Positions 8,555-16,263 are shown, counted from the first letter of the stretch. The stretch: 35,878 nt of DNA from Bacteroidales bacterium (GCA_017428285.1 JAFRRE010000081.1:1-35878); one strand, 5' to 3'. The notes: generated from the sequence alone by a model not told the origin. Made by a program: numbers and translations.

Positions 8555-9232
8555 TTAAAATGAATAGGCAAATCCATAAAACATACCAAAAGCAGAGGTC
8601 TTTGTGTCATCACCTTTGTCCATATCAAGCAATCCTACCCGAAGACCCAAATATACGTTCAAGTGTTTTCTGCCCACCAACAAACCAGCAAGGCCATAAA
8701 CATCTATGGGTTTGTAATTGTTCTGAACCCCAAAACTATATTTGTAGCTGGGCATCACCCCGATAAATGGAATAACTCTTGCTATATGCTTAACATACAA
8801 CTTGTTATCCCATTCCGTCCTAAGTCGAATGTTGATAGTACCTGGAAAATAAACCAAAACAGGTAATTCAAACAGCAATTGCTTTTCTGGAAGAATGCCA
8901 TAAAATGAAGCGTCGTTATTGCTTGATCCCATGTATTGGTATCGCAATTGAGGACCTATCGCAAAAATCCCTGATGAATACAAGCCACCCACATAAAAGC
9001 CTTGGTATCGCACAGTTTTTTTTTCTCCCAAACTGGTCTTCTGAGTGTTTTTTTCGGGGGCGTATCCCGAATAGATAAAGAAATTGTGACGATAACCGTA
9101 TTTGTATAATTCATACTCATTGGAAACAGGTTTGTAGCCATTAGGAATTTTCCAATTGGATTGTGCTTGCGCCTTTTCGTTAAAATGACCGCAAAGTCCG
9201 ACGACTGCTAATAAAATGAAGAATTTTCTCAT
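8555..9232 (-). CDS. Predicted outer-membrane beta-barrel protein (paralogue of 9419-10006)
   Basis: 225 residues with a signal peptide ending near AQAQ. The segment SGYAPEKNTQKTSLGEK, followed by RYQGFYVGGLYS, aligns closely with AGYSPSVLTEKTNMGES and KYQSFYAGGLYS in the next gene upstream. Both also share an FGVMP/IGVMP strand, a GLLDxD turn, and an identical ending GxxxGxAYSF with a terminal Phe, the usual outer-membrane assembly signal. The protein probably has eight or so strands. The two genes are clear tandem duplicates that have diverged. No function can be assigned. It is separated from its paralogue by a 186-base structured gap. Confidence 0.6.
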   Translation of the reverse strand: MRKFFILLAVVGLCGHFNEKAQAQSNWKIPNGYKPVSNEYELYKYGYRHNFFIYSGYAPEKNTQKTSLGEKKTVRYQGFYVGGLYSSGIFAIGPQLRYQYMGSSNNDASFYGILPEKQLLFELPVLVYFPGTINIRLRTEWDNKLYVKHIARVIPFIGVMPSYKYSFGVQNNYKPIDVYGLAGLLVGRKHLNVYLGLRVGLLDMDKGDDTKTSAFGMFYGFAYSF

Positions 9233-9317
9233 AATATTGCTTGGTTTAATTTTATCGATTAAAATTTAATTATTTTTCATTTATGTAGATTTGCGGTATT
9301 AGTTTACCTATTTAGAT

Positions 9318-9374
9318 GTAGGACACGAGTCGGGTTCCTACACTTGTCGAAGAATTGCACTCGTCTCGTGTCCT
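9318..9374. repeat. Structured intergenic hairpin between barrel paralogues
   Basis: AGGACACGAG (9320-9329) pairs perfectly with CTCGTGTCCT (9365-9374). An alternative short stem GTAGGA (9318-9323) with TCCTAC (9336-9341) would exclude it. The gap 9233-9418 is the longest inside the gene cluster and holds no gene; apart from this element it is AT-rich. Confidence 0.5.
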
Positions 9375-9418
9375 GTAGTCCCGAGGCTCTTGCCTATCAT
9401 TATACTTTGAATACTTAC

Positions 9419-10006
9419 TTAAAATGAATAGGCAACGCCAAAGAACCAGCCGCGTAAACGAGAGGTTGTTGCTTCGTTATTGTCTAAATCCAACAAACCA
9501 CCTTGATAGCCAGCATATAGATTAAAATGGGAATAGCCTAGCAATAAACCACCCATTAAATTGACATCAAATGCTTTGTAACCGCTTTGTTCTCCCATGT
9601 CTTTCCTATAGGTAGGCATTACACCAAAATATGGAAACATTTTAATGTAAATTGTTTTTGACCCATTACTATAGAAAAAATTGTAGTTTACATTTACAAG
9701 TATTGGAACACCTACCTGAAATTGTTCATTGGGAACATTTGTATTGACAAAAGTATCAACATCTCCAATTCGCTTATCATATTGAAACTTAGCACCTAAA
9801 GAGAAACTTAGCAGATAAGCATCAATACTATACAAACCGCCAGCATAAAAACTTTGGTATTTCGCAGAATGTGATTCTCCCATGTTAGTTTTCTCAGTTA
9901 ATACAGATGGAGAATATCCCGCATGAAGACTGAACTGTGCTCGAGCCTGTAGACCGAAAACAAAACATAGACCAATGATGGTCATAATAACGACTAACTT
10001 TTTCAT
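9419..10006 (-). CDS. Predicted outer-membrane beta-barrel protein
   Basis: 195 residues from the chosen start. An in-frame ATG at 10045 would add 13 polar residues (MTINLSITKKNRK) in front of a normal signal peptide (MKKLVVIMTIIGLCFVFG), so the ATG at 10006 is preferred. The mature protein alternates hydrophobic and polar residues in short strands, has many Tyr and Gly, and ends in FFGVAYSF with a terminal Phe. It is the paralogue of the protein at 8555-9232: a shared KTxxGE motif, FYxGGLYS, GVMPxY and GLLDxD are all in the same order. Likely an outer-membrane barrel of unknown function. Confidence 0.6.
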   Translation of the reverse strand: MKKLVVIMTIIGLCFVFGLQARAQFSLHAGYSPSVLTEKTNMGESHSAKYQSFYAGGLYSIDAYLLSFSLGAKFQYDKRIGDVDTFVNTNVPNEQFQVGVPILVNVNYNFFYSNGSKTIYIKMFPYFGVMPTYRKDMGEQSGYKAFDVNLMGGLLLGYSHFNLYAGYQGGLLDLDNNEATTSRLRGWFFGVAYSF

Positions 10007-10045
10007 TTTTCTGTTCTTTTTTGTTATTGATAGGTTTATTGTCAT

Positions 10046-10870
10046 TTATCTTCCTGCTGTAATCCGCAAAAAGATTTCTCCGAATTTTGAGGAGAAACCT
10101 TCAAATGGATAGCTATCTGTTGCACTGTAATGATAGTTCTGGTTAAAATAATTATAGAAATTGTGTCGGTACATCAAGGCAATTGAAAGATACGGTCTAA
10201 ACTTCTTTAAGCCATTCCTTAAATCGTCAGCACCTTGGGAATACTGTTGATTGGTGTAATTGTCCGCATAATCAATCACAGTGCCAAAAGCGCTTTGCAT
10301 TATGCCCGTTGGAATCCATTGTATTCCAACACCTACAACTCCTTCCAAGCCATTATTGACCGCATTGCGCTTGTTAGGGTCGATTTCAAAATCACCACTA
10401 TATGAAAAATGGTAATTGTAAGCGGCACCCAAATATGCAACTGCAACTGGGGCTCCAGGATGTTTGAACTTGTTTCCCAACTCAATTCTCAAATCAATTT
10501 CCGGTACCACCGAATTGGTAACATAGCTGGTTTTCCCTTCGTTACCAGGATAGGTCATACTGATACCAAAACGGTGGTAGTTGACCATAACATCAAAACC
10601 GATACGGCTCATGGGGAAAAGGCACACAGCGTCAAAACCCAAATGAGCGCCTCCCAAAATGGGAGGAGCGTTTTTCAGATTCAGGAATGGCAAACGCTTG
10701 GCATCCAAAACGGTTCCGTCTGCCATTGACACTCTCTTTGGAACAGTGGCAATACGGAAACTCTCAGTACCCCCAAAAGCCACATAAAAACGTTTAGGTC
10801 TGACATGACCTTGTGAAAAGCCACATATAGTAAGGCTTAACAAAAATACGATAAGTATTGATTTTTTCAT
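10046..10870 (-). CDS. Predicted outer-membrane protein, unknown function
   Basis: 274 residues with a signal peptide (MKKSILIVFLLSLTICGFSQ). The sequence alternates in barrel fashion, for example VNYHRFGISMTYPGN, VAVAYLGAAYNYHFSYSGD and FRPYLSIALMYRHNFYNYFN. It lies 15 bases downstream of the 290-residue domain protein and directly upstream of the smaller barrel gene; its stop abuts an alternative ATG of that gene. The region around FRPYLSIALMYRHNF resembles the C-terminal strands of the 267-residue protein and of the barrel remnant. The arrangement domain protein then barrel protein is therefore seen twice in this cluster. Confidence 0.58.
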   Translation of the reverse strand: MKKSILIVFLLSLTICGFSQGHVRPKRFYVAFGGTESFRIATVPKRVSMADGTVLDAKRLPFLNLKNAPPILGGAHLGFDAVCLFPMSRIGFDVMVNYHRFGISMTYPGNEGKTSYVTNSVVPEIDLRIELGNKFKHPGAPVAVAYLGAAYNYHFSYSGDFEIDPNKRNAVNNGLEGVVGVGIQWIPTGIMQSAFGTVIDYADNYTNQQYSQGADDLRNGLKKFRPYLSIALMYRHNFYNYFNQNYHYSATDSYPFEGFSSKFGEIFLRITAGR

Positions 10871-10885
10871 ACAACAAAGATTTGG

Positions 10886-11758
10886 TTAGTAAATTCCTAA
10901 AATACCAAGCAATGAAACTGCTTTATACGGGAAAAGTAATTCTTCATCATCATAATAACCAGTGGTTATTGAATTCTTAAACTCGTCATCCCATTGGTGT
11001 TTCAAGTCGAGCAAATAATTAATGGCTTTCTCATCCCGTTCTTTACGCTTCATCCCCTTACATCCTTGATTTTGCAAATACATAATGGCGGCATAATACT
11101 TAGCTGCGTTATTGTTGTATTTTTTGATGCAACCCTCAAAAGTATTCAATGCTTCCTTGTATTGTCGATTGGTGTAATAATGCAATGCCAACGCAACCAA
11201 ATCCCCTGAAGTTTGAGCGGTACCATACGGATTTTTTATACTTGACATATAATACCTGTTTTTCAAAAATGTGATAGTGATGGTCTCTTCAACATCAATG
11301 TTTTTCTTTTGATAAGAATAAGTTTTTCGGACTTTCACGCCGGCATATTGAATACTAAGATCAACACCTTTGGAAGGATGTTCCAACTGCTCCCAAGATA
11401 CTATTTGGTAGGAATAACCAAAGTCTTTTTTCGCCGCATATTCTACATAGTGACCAACATAATTGGAAACTGTAACATCAGATTTCCTCGAATCGTCAGA
11501 CCCAAGGATTGGGTCAATGTCATTGGGAATCCGTAAATCAATTGAAATAATATTACCATTAATGTCAGAACCGACCATCTTCATAATTTTATTCTCAAGC
11601 TGCCTTCCTTCATCATCATAAGGATTGGGCATTTGCGCCAACTGCTGAAATGAGGAATAATATTCTTCAGCAATGCTCTTAGCCCGTAGCTCCAAGGGTT
11701 TGTCGTTCTTGACCATTATTGGCATGGTCAGTAACATAAAAAGTAGCAATGTTTTCAT
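10886..11758 (-). CDS. Secreted cluster-domain protein with TPR region
   Basis: 290 residues with a hydrophobic N-terminal export signal (MKTLLLFMLLTMPIMV). Residues about 22-180 match the domain of the 608- and 191-residue proteins: ELRAKSIAEEYYSSFQQLA, then LRIPNDIDPILGS, then VTVSNYVGHYVEYA, ending in SSIKNPYGTA. The next ~70 residues (LALHYYTNRQYKEALNTFEGCIKK) are TPR-like, with a QGCKG motif aligned to GEGCK of the 608-residue protein. It lacks the WG repeats of that protein and may be a natural shorter form. Only two bases separate it from the upstream 191-residue gene. Function unknown; the layout of helix, sheet and long antiparallel strands suggests an NTF2-like fold, which is a guess. 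Confidence 0.6.
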   Translation of the reverse strand: MKTLLLFMLLTMPIMVKNDKPLELRAKSIAEEYYSSFQQLAQMPNPYDDEGRQLENKIMKMVGSDINGNIISIDLRIPNDIDPILGSDDSRKSDVTVSNYVGHYVEYAAKKDFGYSYQIVSWEQLEHPSKGVDLSIQYAGVKVRKTYSYQKKNIDVEETITITFLKNRYYMSSIKNPYGTAQTSGDLVALALHYYTNRQYKEALNTFEGCIKKYNNNAAKYYAAIMYLQNQGCKGMKRKERDEKAINYLLDLKHQWDDEFKNSITTGYYDDEELLFPYKAVSLLGILGIY

Positions 11759-11760
11759 AA

Positions 11761-12336
11761 TTAATATGGACTTGGATTAGTAGTGTTATAAGTATTCTTA
11801 ATGCTGGTAATAGATGCATTACCGTTAAAGAATGACACTAACATCGTATCCTTCACTTTTATTGTCTTCCGATTCCATCGGAATTTTTTATTGACCACCA
11901 CCTCGACCCATCGAGCCTCATCCTCTCCACCGCGCAAAGTAGGTGCTTCCAATTGTTTACATGAAATCACTTCATAGGTAAAGCCGAACTTGTTTTGAAC
12001 AGCATATTCCCTAAAACGGCCTACATAATTTGAAATGGTAACATCCGTGTATTTGTTCTTACGTGATGAACCAAAAATCGAATCAATATCATTTGGAATT
12101 CTTATGTCAGTTGCTAAAGACTCACCTTCATATTGTACAACCAAATCTAATAATTGCAATTCTAACGTTACTGCCTGGTCCGAATAGGCCAACTCATTAT
12201 AGCTACACATCTCGGCTATCCTGTGTAACCAATTATAATAATCCTCCGCAACATATCGCGCCCTAAGCTCATAAGGAGACTGTGCCAGGGCAAGCGTTGG
12301 AAACAACAGCAAAACTACGAATGCTAACTTCTTCAT
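11761..12336 (-). CDS. Secreted single-domain member of the cluster family
   Basis: 191 residues with a signal peptide (MKKLAFVVLLLFPTLALAQ) almost identical to that of the 608-residue protein. The rest is one copy of the shared domain: YELRARYVAEDYYNWLHRIA, TDIRIPNDIDSIFGS, VTISNYVGRFREYA, then strands containing ARWVEVVVNKKFRW and VKDTMLVSFFNG and the ending SITSIKNTYNT. It has neither TPR nor WG repeats, so it defines the minimal unit of the family. It sits 5 bases after the gene at 12342 and 2 bases before the gene at 10886, in one tight operon. Function unknown. Confidence 0.6.
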   Translation of the reverse strand: MKKLAFVVLLLFPTLALAQSPYELRARYVAEDYYNWLHRIAEMCSYNELAYSDQAVTLELQLLDLVVQYEGESLATDIRIPNDIDSIFGSSRKNKYTDVTISNYVGRFREYAVQNKFGFTYEVISCKQLEAPTLRGGEDEARWVEVVVNKKFRWNRKTIKVKDTMLVSFFNGNASITSIKNTYNTTNPSPY

Positions 12337-12341
12337 TTTCT

Positions 12342-13151
12342 TTATTTTCCAGAAATTAAGTATTCAATAATTCGAGACTTGTCTTCTTCTTTTACCTCCA
12401 ATAAGTCATGTATCAGCCAACCGGCATTTCCTTTCAAACGCGGATGCAATGAAACGGAAAAGACATACCCTGGCACTTGGGTGAACCAATAGGTCACCGT
12501 TTGGCAACCTACCAGCTGCAATGTGCCACTTTCGGCAAGACCAGCTAAAAATGAAAGTTGGTCGACATGGCGACTTCTCAAAAAATAGCCGTTCATGTGT
12601 GGAAACGCGCTTGACAACTCCGAGAAATGCAACTCGTTCTGAACTGGATTGATATAGCCATACGCGGTTGTGTCGATAATACCCGCTTCGACCAAGCCAT
12701 TCACACCAGCAATCGCCCACCGATAATAGTCGTCACGAATATTCTCATACACGAGCACAAGGTTGAGTTCGATGTCCTTTTTCATGTATTTGAACAGACA
12801 ACGCGCCTCAGCATACAATCCCAGGTCTGTGATGTGAAGCATCGTCTTGTTTGCACAAACAACGGAATCGAACTTCAGGATGCGTTGTGCGGCCTCGCTC
12901 TTTCCGTCAGGAACTTGTTCCAAGTCGAAAAGGGCAATGATGCAACGCTGACGCATATTCTCTCCACCTTCTTCCTGAATGAATGCGGGTATTTCGTCCG
13001 CATTGAAACGGTGCATGAATTCATTGAGACTCTTGACATAGTAATTCGCAAAAGCATTCAGGTCGGGATTGCTGCCCCAAGTCTGAGCAAAGCTCGGAGC
13101 AGCAATCATCATTGCCATGGATAAGGCCAATATTTTACATGTCCTTACCAT
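12342..13151 (-). CDS. Secreted protein of unknown function
   Basis: 269 residues with a signal peptide (MVRTCKILALSMAMMIAAPSFA). The mature part starts with a long helix (LNAFANYYVKSLNEFMHRFN), followed by strands such as LNLVLVYENIRDDYYRWAIAGVNGL. That pattern resembles scaffold-type NTF2-like proteins, but I cannot name a family. The C-terminal third (from MNGYFLRSRHVDQLSFLAGL to VFSVSLHPRLKGNAGWLIHDL) looks like a second small domain. The ATG lies seven bases inside the upstream gene, implying coupled translation. The placement directly after the caspase and the 229-residue gene suggests a shared role. Confidence 0.55.
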   Translation of the reverse strand: MVRTCKILALSMAMMIAAPSFAQTWGSNPDLNAFANYYVKSLNEFMHRFNADEIPAFIQEEGGENMRQRCIIALFDLEQVPDGKSEAAQRILKFDSVVCANKTMLHITDLGLYAEARCLFKYMKKDIELNLVLVYENIRDDYYRWAIAGVNGLVEAGIIDTTAYGYINPVQNELHFSELSSAFPHMNGYFLRSRHVDQLSFLAGLAESGTLQLVGCQTVTYWFTQVPGYVFSVSLHPRLKGNAGWLIHDLLEVKEEDKSRIIEYLISGK

Positions 13152-13834
13152 ATATCATCACAATCCACGTCTCCCAAAAGGATTTGCCAAATGTAATTCA
13201 TCCCTTCGGGCGTGGCTATTTCCAAACGGTTAATATAAATGGTAATGGTCTTGGCCGTGTAGTCCTCATACTGAACGCGCATTCCATCCTTGCCATAACC
13301 CATGAAGTGTTGAAGGATGTGCGCCGTAGCCATATAACGGCCATCACCTACTCTCCTGAAATTATCGACCCTCACGGCATCAGCGGCCTCAATCACCACT
13401 TGCTTATAGCGGTAATTGGGATTTTCGCTGCGCTTGATGAGGTTTGACAAGTAGGTTGTCATCGGCTGCTTGGTACGTATCTTATTGTATTTGGAATTGA
13501 TGATAGACATCGTTACGGCCTGGTGAACTTGATCGGTATAACCGCCGTAGGGGTTAGGCACCTGCGTAGTATAAGATTTGCCTTCTCCGATAAAGAGCTT
13601 CAACGTACGGTCGTAGATTTCCATTTTCGTGTTGTGCGATACATTGCCTCGTCCAGCAAGGTCCTGAATCCAGCGTTGAAAGTCATCCACTTTCTCTGCT
13701 ATACGTTCTTGCACATCAGCGAGTTCATCTTCATGGATTCCAAGGTCATTAATAAGTTGAACATTTTGCGCTGCGGCAAAAGTAGCGAAGGAAAGGCAAA
13801 ATGCCAGTGTTACTAAAAATCTTTTCATAGTCAT
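13145..13834 (-). CDS. Secreted protein of unknown function next to caspase
   Basis: 229 residues; the signal peptide is MKRFLVTLAFCLSFATFAAA. Two ATGs are possible: 13834, which overlaps the caspase stop as ATGA, and 13828, two codons later. The mature part has a helix (VDDFQRWIQDLAG), then TTQVPNPYGGYTDQVHQAVT, YLSNLIKR and long strands (YMATAHILQHFMGYG, KTITIYIN). The order helix, PNP/PND motif, VT/YxxN segment, strands is loosely like the three-member domain family downstream, so a distant relationship is possible. Function unknown. It is translationally coupled to the caspase gene. Confidence 0.55.
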   Translation of the reverse strand: MTMKRFLVTLAFCLSFATFAAAQNVQLINDLGIHEDELADVQERIAEKVDDFQRWIQDLAGRGNVSHNTKMEIYDRTLKLFIGEGKSYTTQVPNPYGGYTDQVHQAVTMSIINSKYNKIRTKQPMTTYLSNLIKRSENPNYRYKQVVIEAADAVRVDNFRRVGDGRYMATAHILQHFMGYGKDGMRVQYEDYTAKTITIYINRLEIATPEGMNYIWQILLGDVDCDDIW

Positions 13835-14985
13835 TTGGATTTTCTGATTTCTTGTACTTTGATATAATTGCGTTTACCCGATGAATCTGTCGTTTCCTTG
13901 ATGACATTCATCTTCGAAATGAGTTTGGAAACTGCGATGCGGCATAAAAAGTCACGGGCAGATTCATATTCTATAATGGTCGTGCCATTACGCCCCACGG
14001 TCGCCACTTTCGCATCGGATGTGAAATACTTGTTCGCCAAATAATTGGCCTGGTTAAGTCGCCAATCTTCCGAATGGGAAGCATCCAACAATGTGGCCAA
14101 TTCGTTGGCAAAACTTGCATCGACTGCAACAACAGGTGTGACATGAGTGTTAGGAGCAGTTGGTTGACTCGAAGGAGAATTATTCATATTAATTTCAAAA
14201 TAGGGTTCCTGTTGATGATTATCCACTTGGGCGGCAAGGTTTTTCACCAATCCATAGACGTTTTGCAACACATCATTCCATGTGGCAGGGATTTGCCCAT
14301 TGGCAGCTGCATAAAGGCTGTTTCCAAAAAACTGATCAGTGAACAACCCTCCATTGCGTTTACCTCCGAGTGAGGTTTGCCCTTTTTTGCTGCTTGTCAC
14401 GATGACCATCCCCTGACTTTCCACAAAAAGCTTACGATAATTGCGAGCAATGGCTTCATTGTCAGTCATTGCACCGCCATCTTTACTCATCAAGGTTTTG
14501 GCAGAAATGCCAGAAACAGGATTATTACAGCAGTCAGTTATCACCAATGTGAAATGAGCACCTTTGGCTTGTAAAGTTTCTACAGCTGTATGCACTGGGA
14601 CAAACTTTTCCTGCTCGTAGCCAGAGTATTTCAAACACATCTGCGGAAACTCGCTTTTGTCTTGCGACGAACGCGTGCCGTGCCCCGAATAGTAGAACAA
14701 GACGACGTCATCTTTCCCACAGCTAAGTGAATTCAAAGTGGTCATAAGATTCTCTTTTGAACAATCCTCTCCTTCACCACAATAAAACCTAACCTCATAT
14801 CCAATAAGTGCACCTATCGCACCAGCTTCTTGTATGATTCGGTCATAATCGACCTCACATCCAATTTCTGGATCTAGGGTATTGCAGAAATTGATGACAT
14901 GGAAAGTTTGTGCCGTTGCGTTTCCAACCATCATTGCCACAGCGACGATGGTCATTAATAACACCTTTTTCATATTATTTTTCAT
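13831..14985 (-). CDS. Secreted caspase-fold cysteine protease (C14 family)
   Basis: 384 residues with a signal peptide (through MVGNATAQ), so it acts outside the cytoplasm. The caspase p20-like core spans about residues 28-250: a GYEVRFY strand, then VVLFYYSGHGTR with the catalytic His102, then TLVITDCCNNP with Cys153 in the D-x-C position used by metacaspase-type enzymes. Both catalytic residues are intact. After a Ser/Pro/Thr-rich linker near 268-285 comes a C-terminal domain of ~100 residues (SFANELATLLDASHSEDWRLNQ to the end) that I do not recognise. Such enzymes cut after basic residues in studied cases; the substrate here is unknown. ATG at 14973 is an alternative start. It lies 13 bases after the lipoprotein gene and overlaps the next gene by four bases. 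Confidence 0.85.
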   Translation of the reverse strand: MKNNMKKVLLMTIVAVAMMVGNATAQTFHVINFCNTLDPEIGCEVDYDRIIQEAGAIGALIGYEVRFYCGEGEDCSKENLMTTLNSLSCGKDDVVLFYYSGHGTRSSQDKSEFPQMCLKYSGYEQEKFVPVHTAVETLQAKGAHFTLVITDCCNNPVSGISAKTLMSKDGGAMTDNEAIARNYRKLFVESQGMVIVTSSKKGQTSLGGKRNGGLFTDQFFGNSLYAAANGQIPATWNDVLQNVYGLVKNLAAQVDNHQQEPYFEINMNNSPSSQPTAPNTHVTPVVAVDASFANELATLLDASHSEDWRLNQANYLANKYFTSDAKVATVGRNGTTIIEYESARDFLCRIAVSKLISKMNVIKETTDSSGKRNYIKVQEIRKSK

Positions 14986-14998
14986 AATTATTTCCCCC

Positions 14999-15538
14999 TT
15001 ATTTGTTTACTTTTTCAGTTTTTTGAAACATTTCACAAAAGCGGTCTATCAACTCATAATCATGGTAGTTGAAATGAATTTGCTGTTTGTCGTCATACAT
15101 GATTGTCCAAGTTTGGTCTGAAGTCGAAACAAGCACATGAACCACATTCTTTTTTTGCTTGAACTCAAATTCCAAAATAGGAACATAAGGCGCTTTGATG
15201 CGCAGTGTGTCATCCTTGTAATTCTCACTATTTGCAATAAGCACAAATTGAAGGACTCCATACATTTCAGGTGATAGATTCCCGACCAAACTATCACGCA
15301 CCCAATGAGGTTCCACTTGATAATCCGAGGGATCCACCACGGTCTTACCTTTTAGAGTGTAACATGTTACGCTAGTCGGATCGAACAGCACCTCAGACAT
15401 GGTTTTGCCCAACATGGAATACACGACCGAATCTGGTTGAATCAAATTTTTTGGTGATTTTTTACCCCACTCTCCACATGATGCCATACAGAACACACCA
15501 GGGAGGAGCATCACCAACAACAATATTGATTTTCTCAT
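14999..15538 (-). CDS. Lipoprotein of unknown function, upstream of caspase
   Basis: 179 residues from the chosen start. The open frame extends to 15637, but the extension is not signal-like, whereas MRKSILLLVMLLPGVFCMASC is a good lipoprotein signal with the lipobox Cys at about residue 21. A -7 promoter element at 15588-15595 falls between the two possible starts, which also favours 15538. The mature protein alternates short strands (TVVDPSDYQVEPHW, PYVPILEFEFKQKKNVVHVL, QTWTIMYDDKQQIHFNYHDY) and is probably a small beta-rich domain. I do not recognise a family. It is the first gene of the tight part of the cluster, so it may anchor or regulate the caspase at the membrane; that is inference. 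Confidence 0.6.
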   Translation of the reverse strand: MRKSILLLVMLLPGVFCMASCGEWGKKSPKNLIQPDSVVYSMLGKTMSEVLFDPTSVTCYTLKGKTVVDPSDYQVEPHWVRDSLVGNLSPEMYGVLQFVLIANSENYKDDTLRIKAPYVPILEFEFKQKKNVVHVLVSTSDQTWTIMYDDKQQIHFNYHDYELIDRFCEMFQKTEKVNK

Positions 15539-15587
15539 AAATCTATGGCAGTCTTTATCCTGTCGCCCGCAGTTTAGGTTTAAATTG

Positions 15588-15595
15588 CAAAAATA
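15588..15595 (-). promoter_or_regulatory. -7 promoter element for the lipoprotein-caspase operon
   Basis: TATTTTTGC on the minus strand, about 50 bases before the lipoprotein start at 15538. No clear -33 element. If active, it starts the long operon independently of the regulator gene. The 212-base gap 15539-15750 holds nothing else that I can identify. Confidence 0.5.
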
Positions 15596-15750
15596 AAGGC
15601 TTACTGTTTCCTGAATCGTTTTCCATAGTGGCCACATTGGACACAGTATCTAATCTGGATACACTTCCTTCTTTTGAAATACGAATTATGAATTATATGG
15701 AATGTGCCACGAATGACCATCAATTCACATTCCAGGAAACTTGTGACCAT

Positions 15751-15963
15751 TTATGGCAATTCATGTTGAAAATCATCAGAAAGGTCGTGGAAAAAATCAT
15801 GGTTCAAGGCATCGGAAATGCGGCGCAACAAAGCAATGTCGATATTGTCCTTGCGGAAAATCTTGTGTACATGTGGACGGGTGCAGCAAATGTCGTTGGC
15901 CAACTGCGTGGCCGTCGTTCCTTGCTGCCGCATCACCTCTTTAATATGTTGCCCGATATGCAT
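15751..15963 (-). CDS. Small XRE-type helix-turn-helix regulator
   Basis: 70 residues. MHIGQHIKEVMRQQGTTATQ, then LANDICCTRPHVHKIFRKDN, then IDIALLRRISDALNHDFF is a compact Cro/CI-type helix-turn-helix; Bacteroidota have a well-known group of small regulators with just this VxKIFxxxxID-LLxRIS pattern. It should bind DNA as a dimer. It is oriented with the secreted cluster (213 bases before the lipoprotein) and divergent from deoC. Its leader is long and holds a large imperfect hairpin and repeated TTCCACGCC sequences, possible sites for autoregulation. The opposite-strand open frame across this region is a shadow. Confidence 0.8.
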   Translation of the reverse strand: MHIGQHIKEVMRQQGTTATQLANDICCTRPHVHKIFRKDNIDIALLRRISDALNHDFFHDLSDDFQHELP

Positions 15964-16012
15964 AAAAAGCGTGGAATTAGTTCAACTTGTCGGCCATCGG
16001 GTTTCCACGCCC

Positions 16013-16073
16013 ACACAACAACAAGTTATTCCACGCCAAAACGGCGTTTCATAACGGCTTCTTGTTGTGTTGT
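16013..16073. promoter_or_regulatory. Nested hairpin in the leader of the HTH gene
   Basis: ACAACAAG (16018-16025) pairs with CTTGTTGT (16061-16068), with weaker pairing outside. Inside it, ACGCC (16033-16037) pairs with GGCGT (16043-16047). TTCCACGCC occurs at 16003-16011 and 16029-16037, and its reverse complement, less one base, at 15969-15977. It could be an RNA leader structure or operator sites for the adjacent regulator. Confidence 0.4.
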
Positions 16074-16193
16074 CTCAAATGAGGCGGTGTGGAAAATGAT
16101 GGTCAAGAATTCGTTTTGAAATGCTATGATTCTAAATGTCTATATGTTCGTTTGTTGTGTCTACCAGTCAGTTGCTATTAAGGGTTAACAGCG

Positions 16194-16201
16194 CAAAAAT
16201 A
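16194..16201 (-). promoter_or_regulatory. -7 promoter element for the HTH gene
   Basis: TATTTTTG on the minus strand, about 230 bases before the HTH start. It lies about 55 bases from the divergent deoC -7 element, so the two promoters share a control region. CAA (TTG on the minus strand) lies 22 bases upstream, slightly outside the preferred spacing. Confidence 0.4.
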
Positions 16202-16255
16202 GACATTTCTTTGGAACTTGCGACAACGATTGAGCAAACATTTGGAAATTTTGAG

Positions 16256-16263
16256 TAATTTTG
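16256..16263 (+). promoter_or_regulatory. -7 promoter element for deoC
   Basis: TAATTTTGC fits TAnnTTTG and lies about 26 bases before the deoC start, giving a short leader. A TTG is found 23 bases upstream, slightly beyond the preferred spacing. Confidence 0.5.

Noticed and set aside
9286..9293. TAGATTTG on the plus strand, matching the -7 consensus
   Set aside because: No plus-strand gene follows; all neighbours are on the minus strand, so it is probably chance.
14999..15637. Longer 212-residue form of the lipoprotein
   Set aside because: The extra 33 residues precede a normal lipoprotein signal and would span the promoter element at 15588.
15628..16119. 163-residue plus-strand open frame
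   Set aside because: It lies opposite the HTH gene and its leader, shows no recognisable family, and the minus-strand HTH protein is a clear family match.
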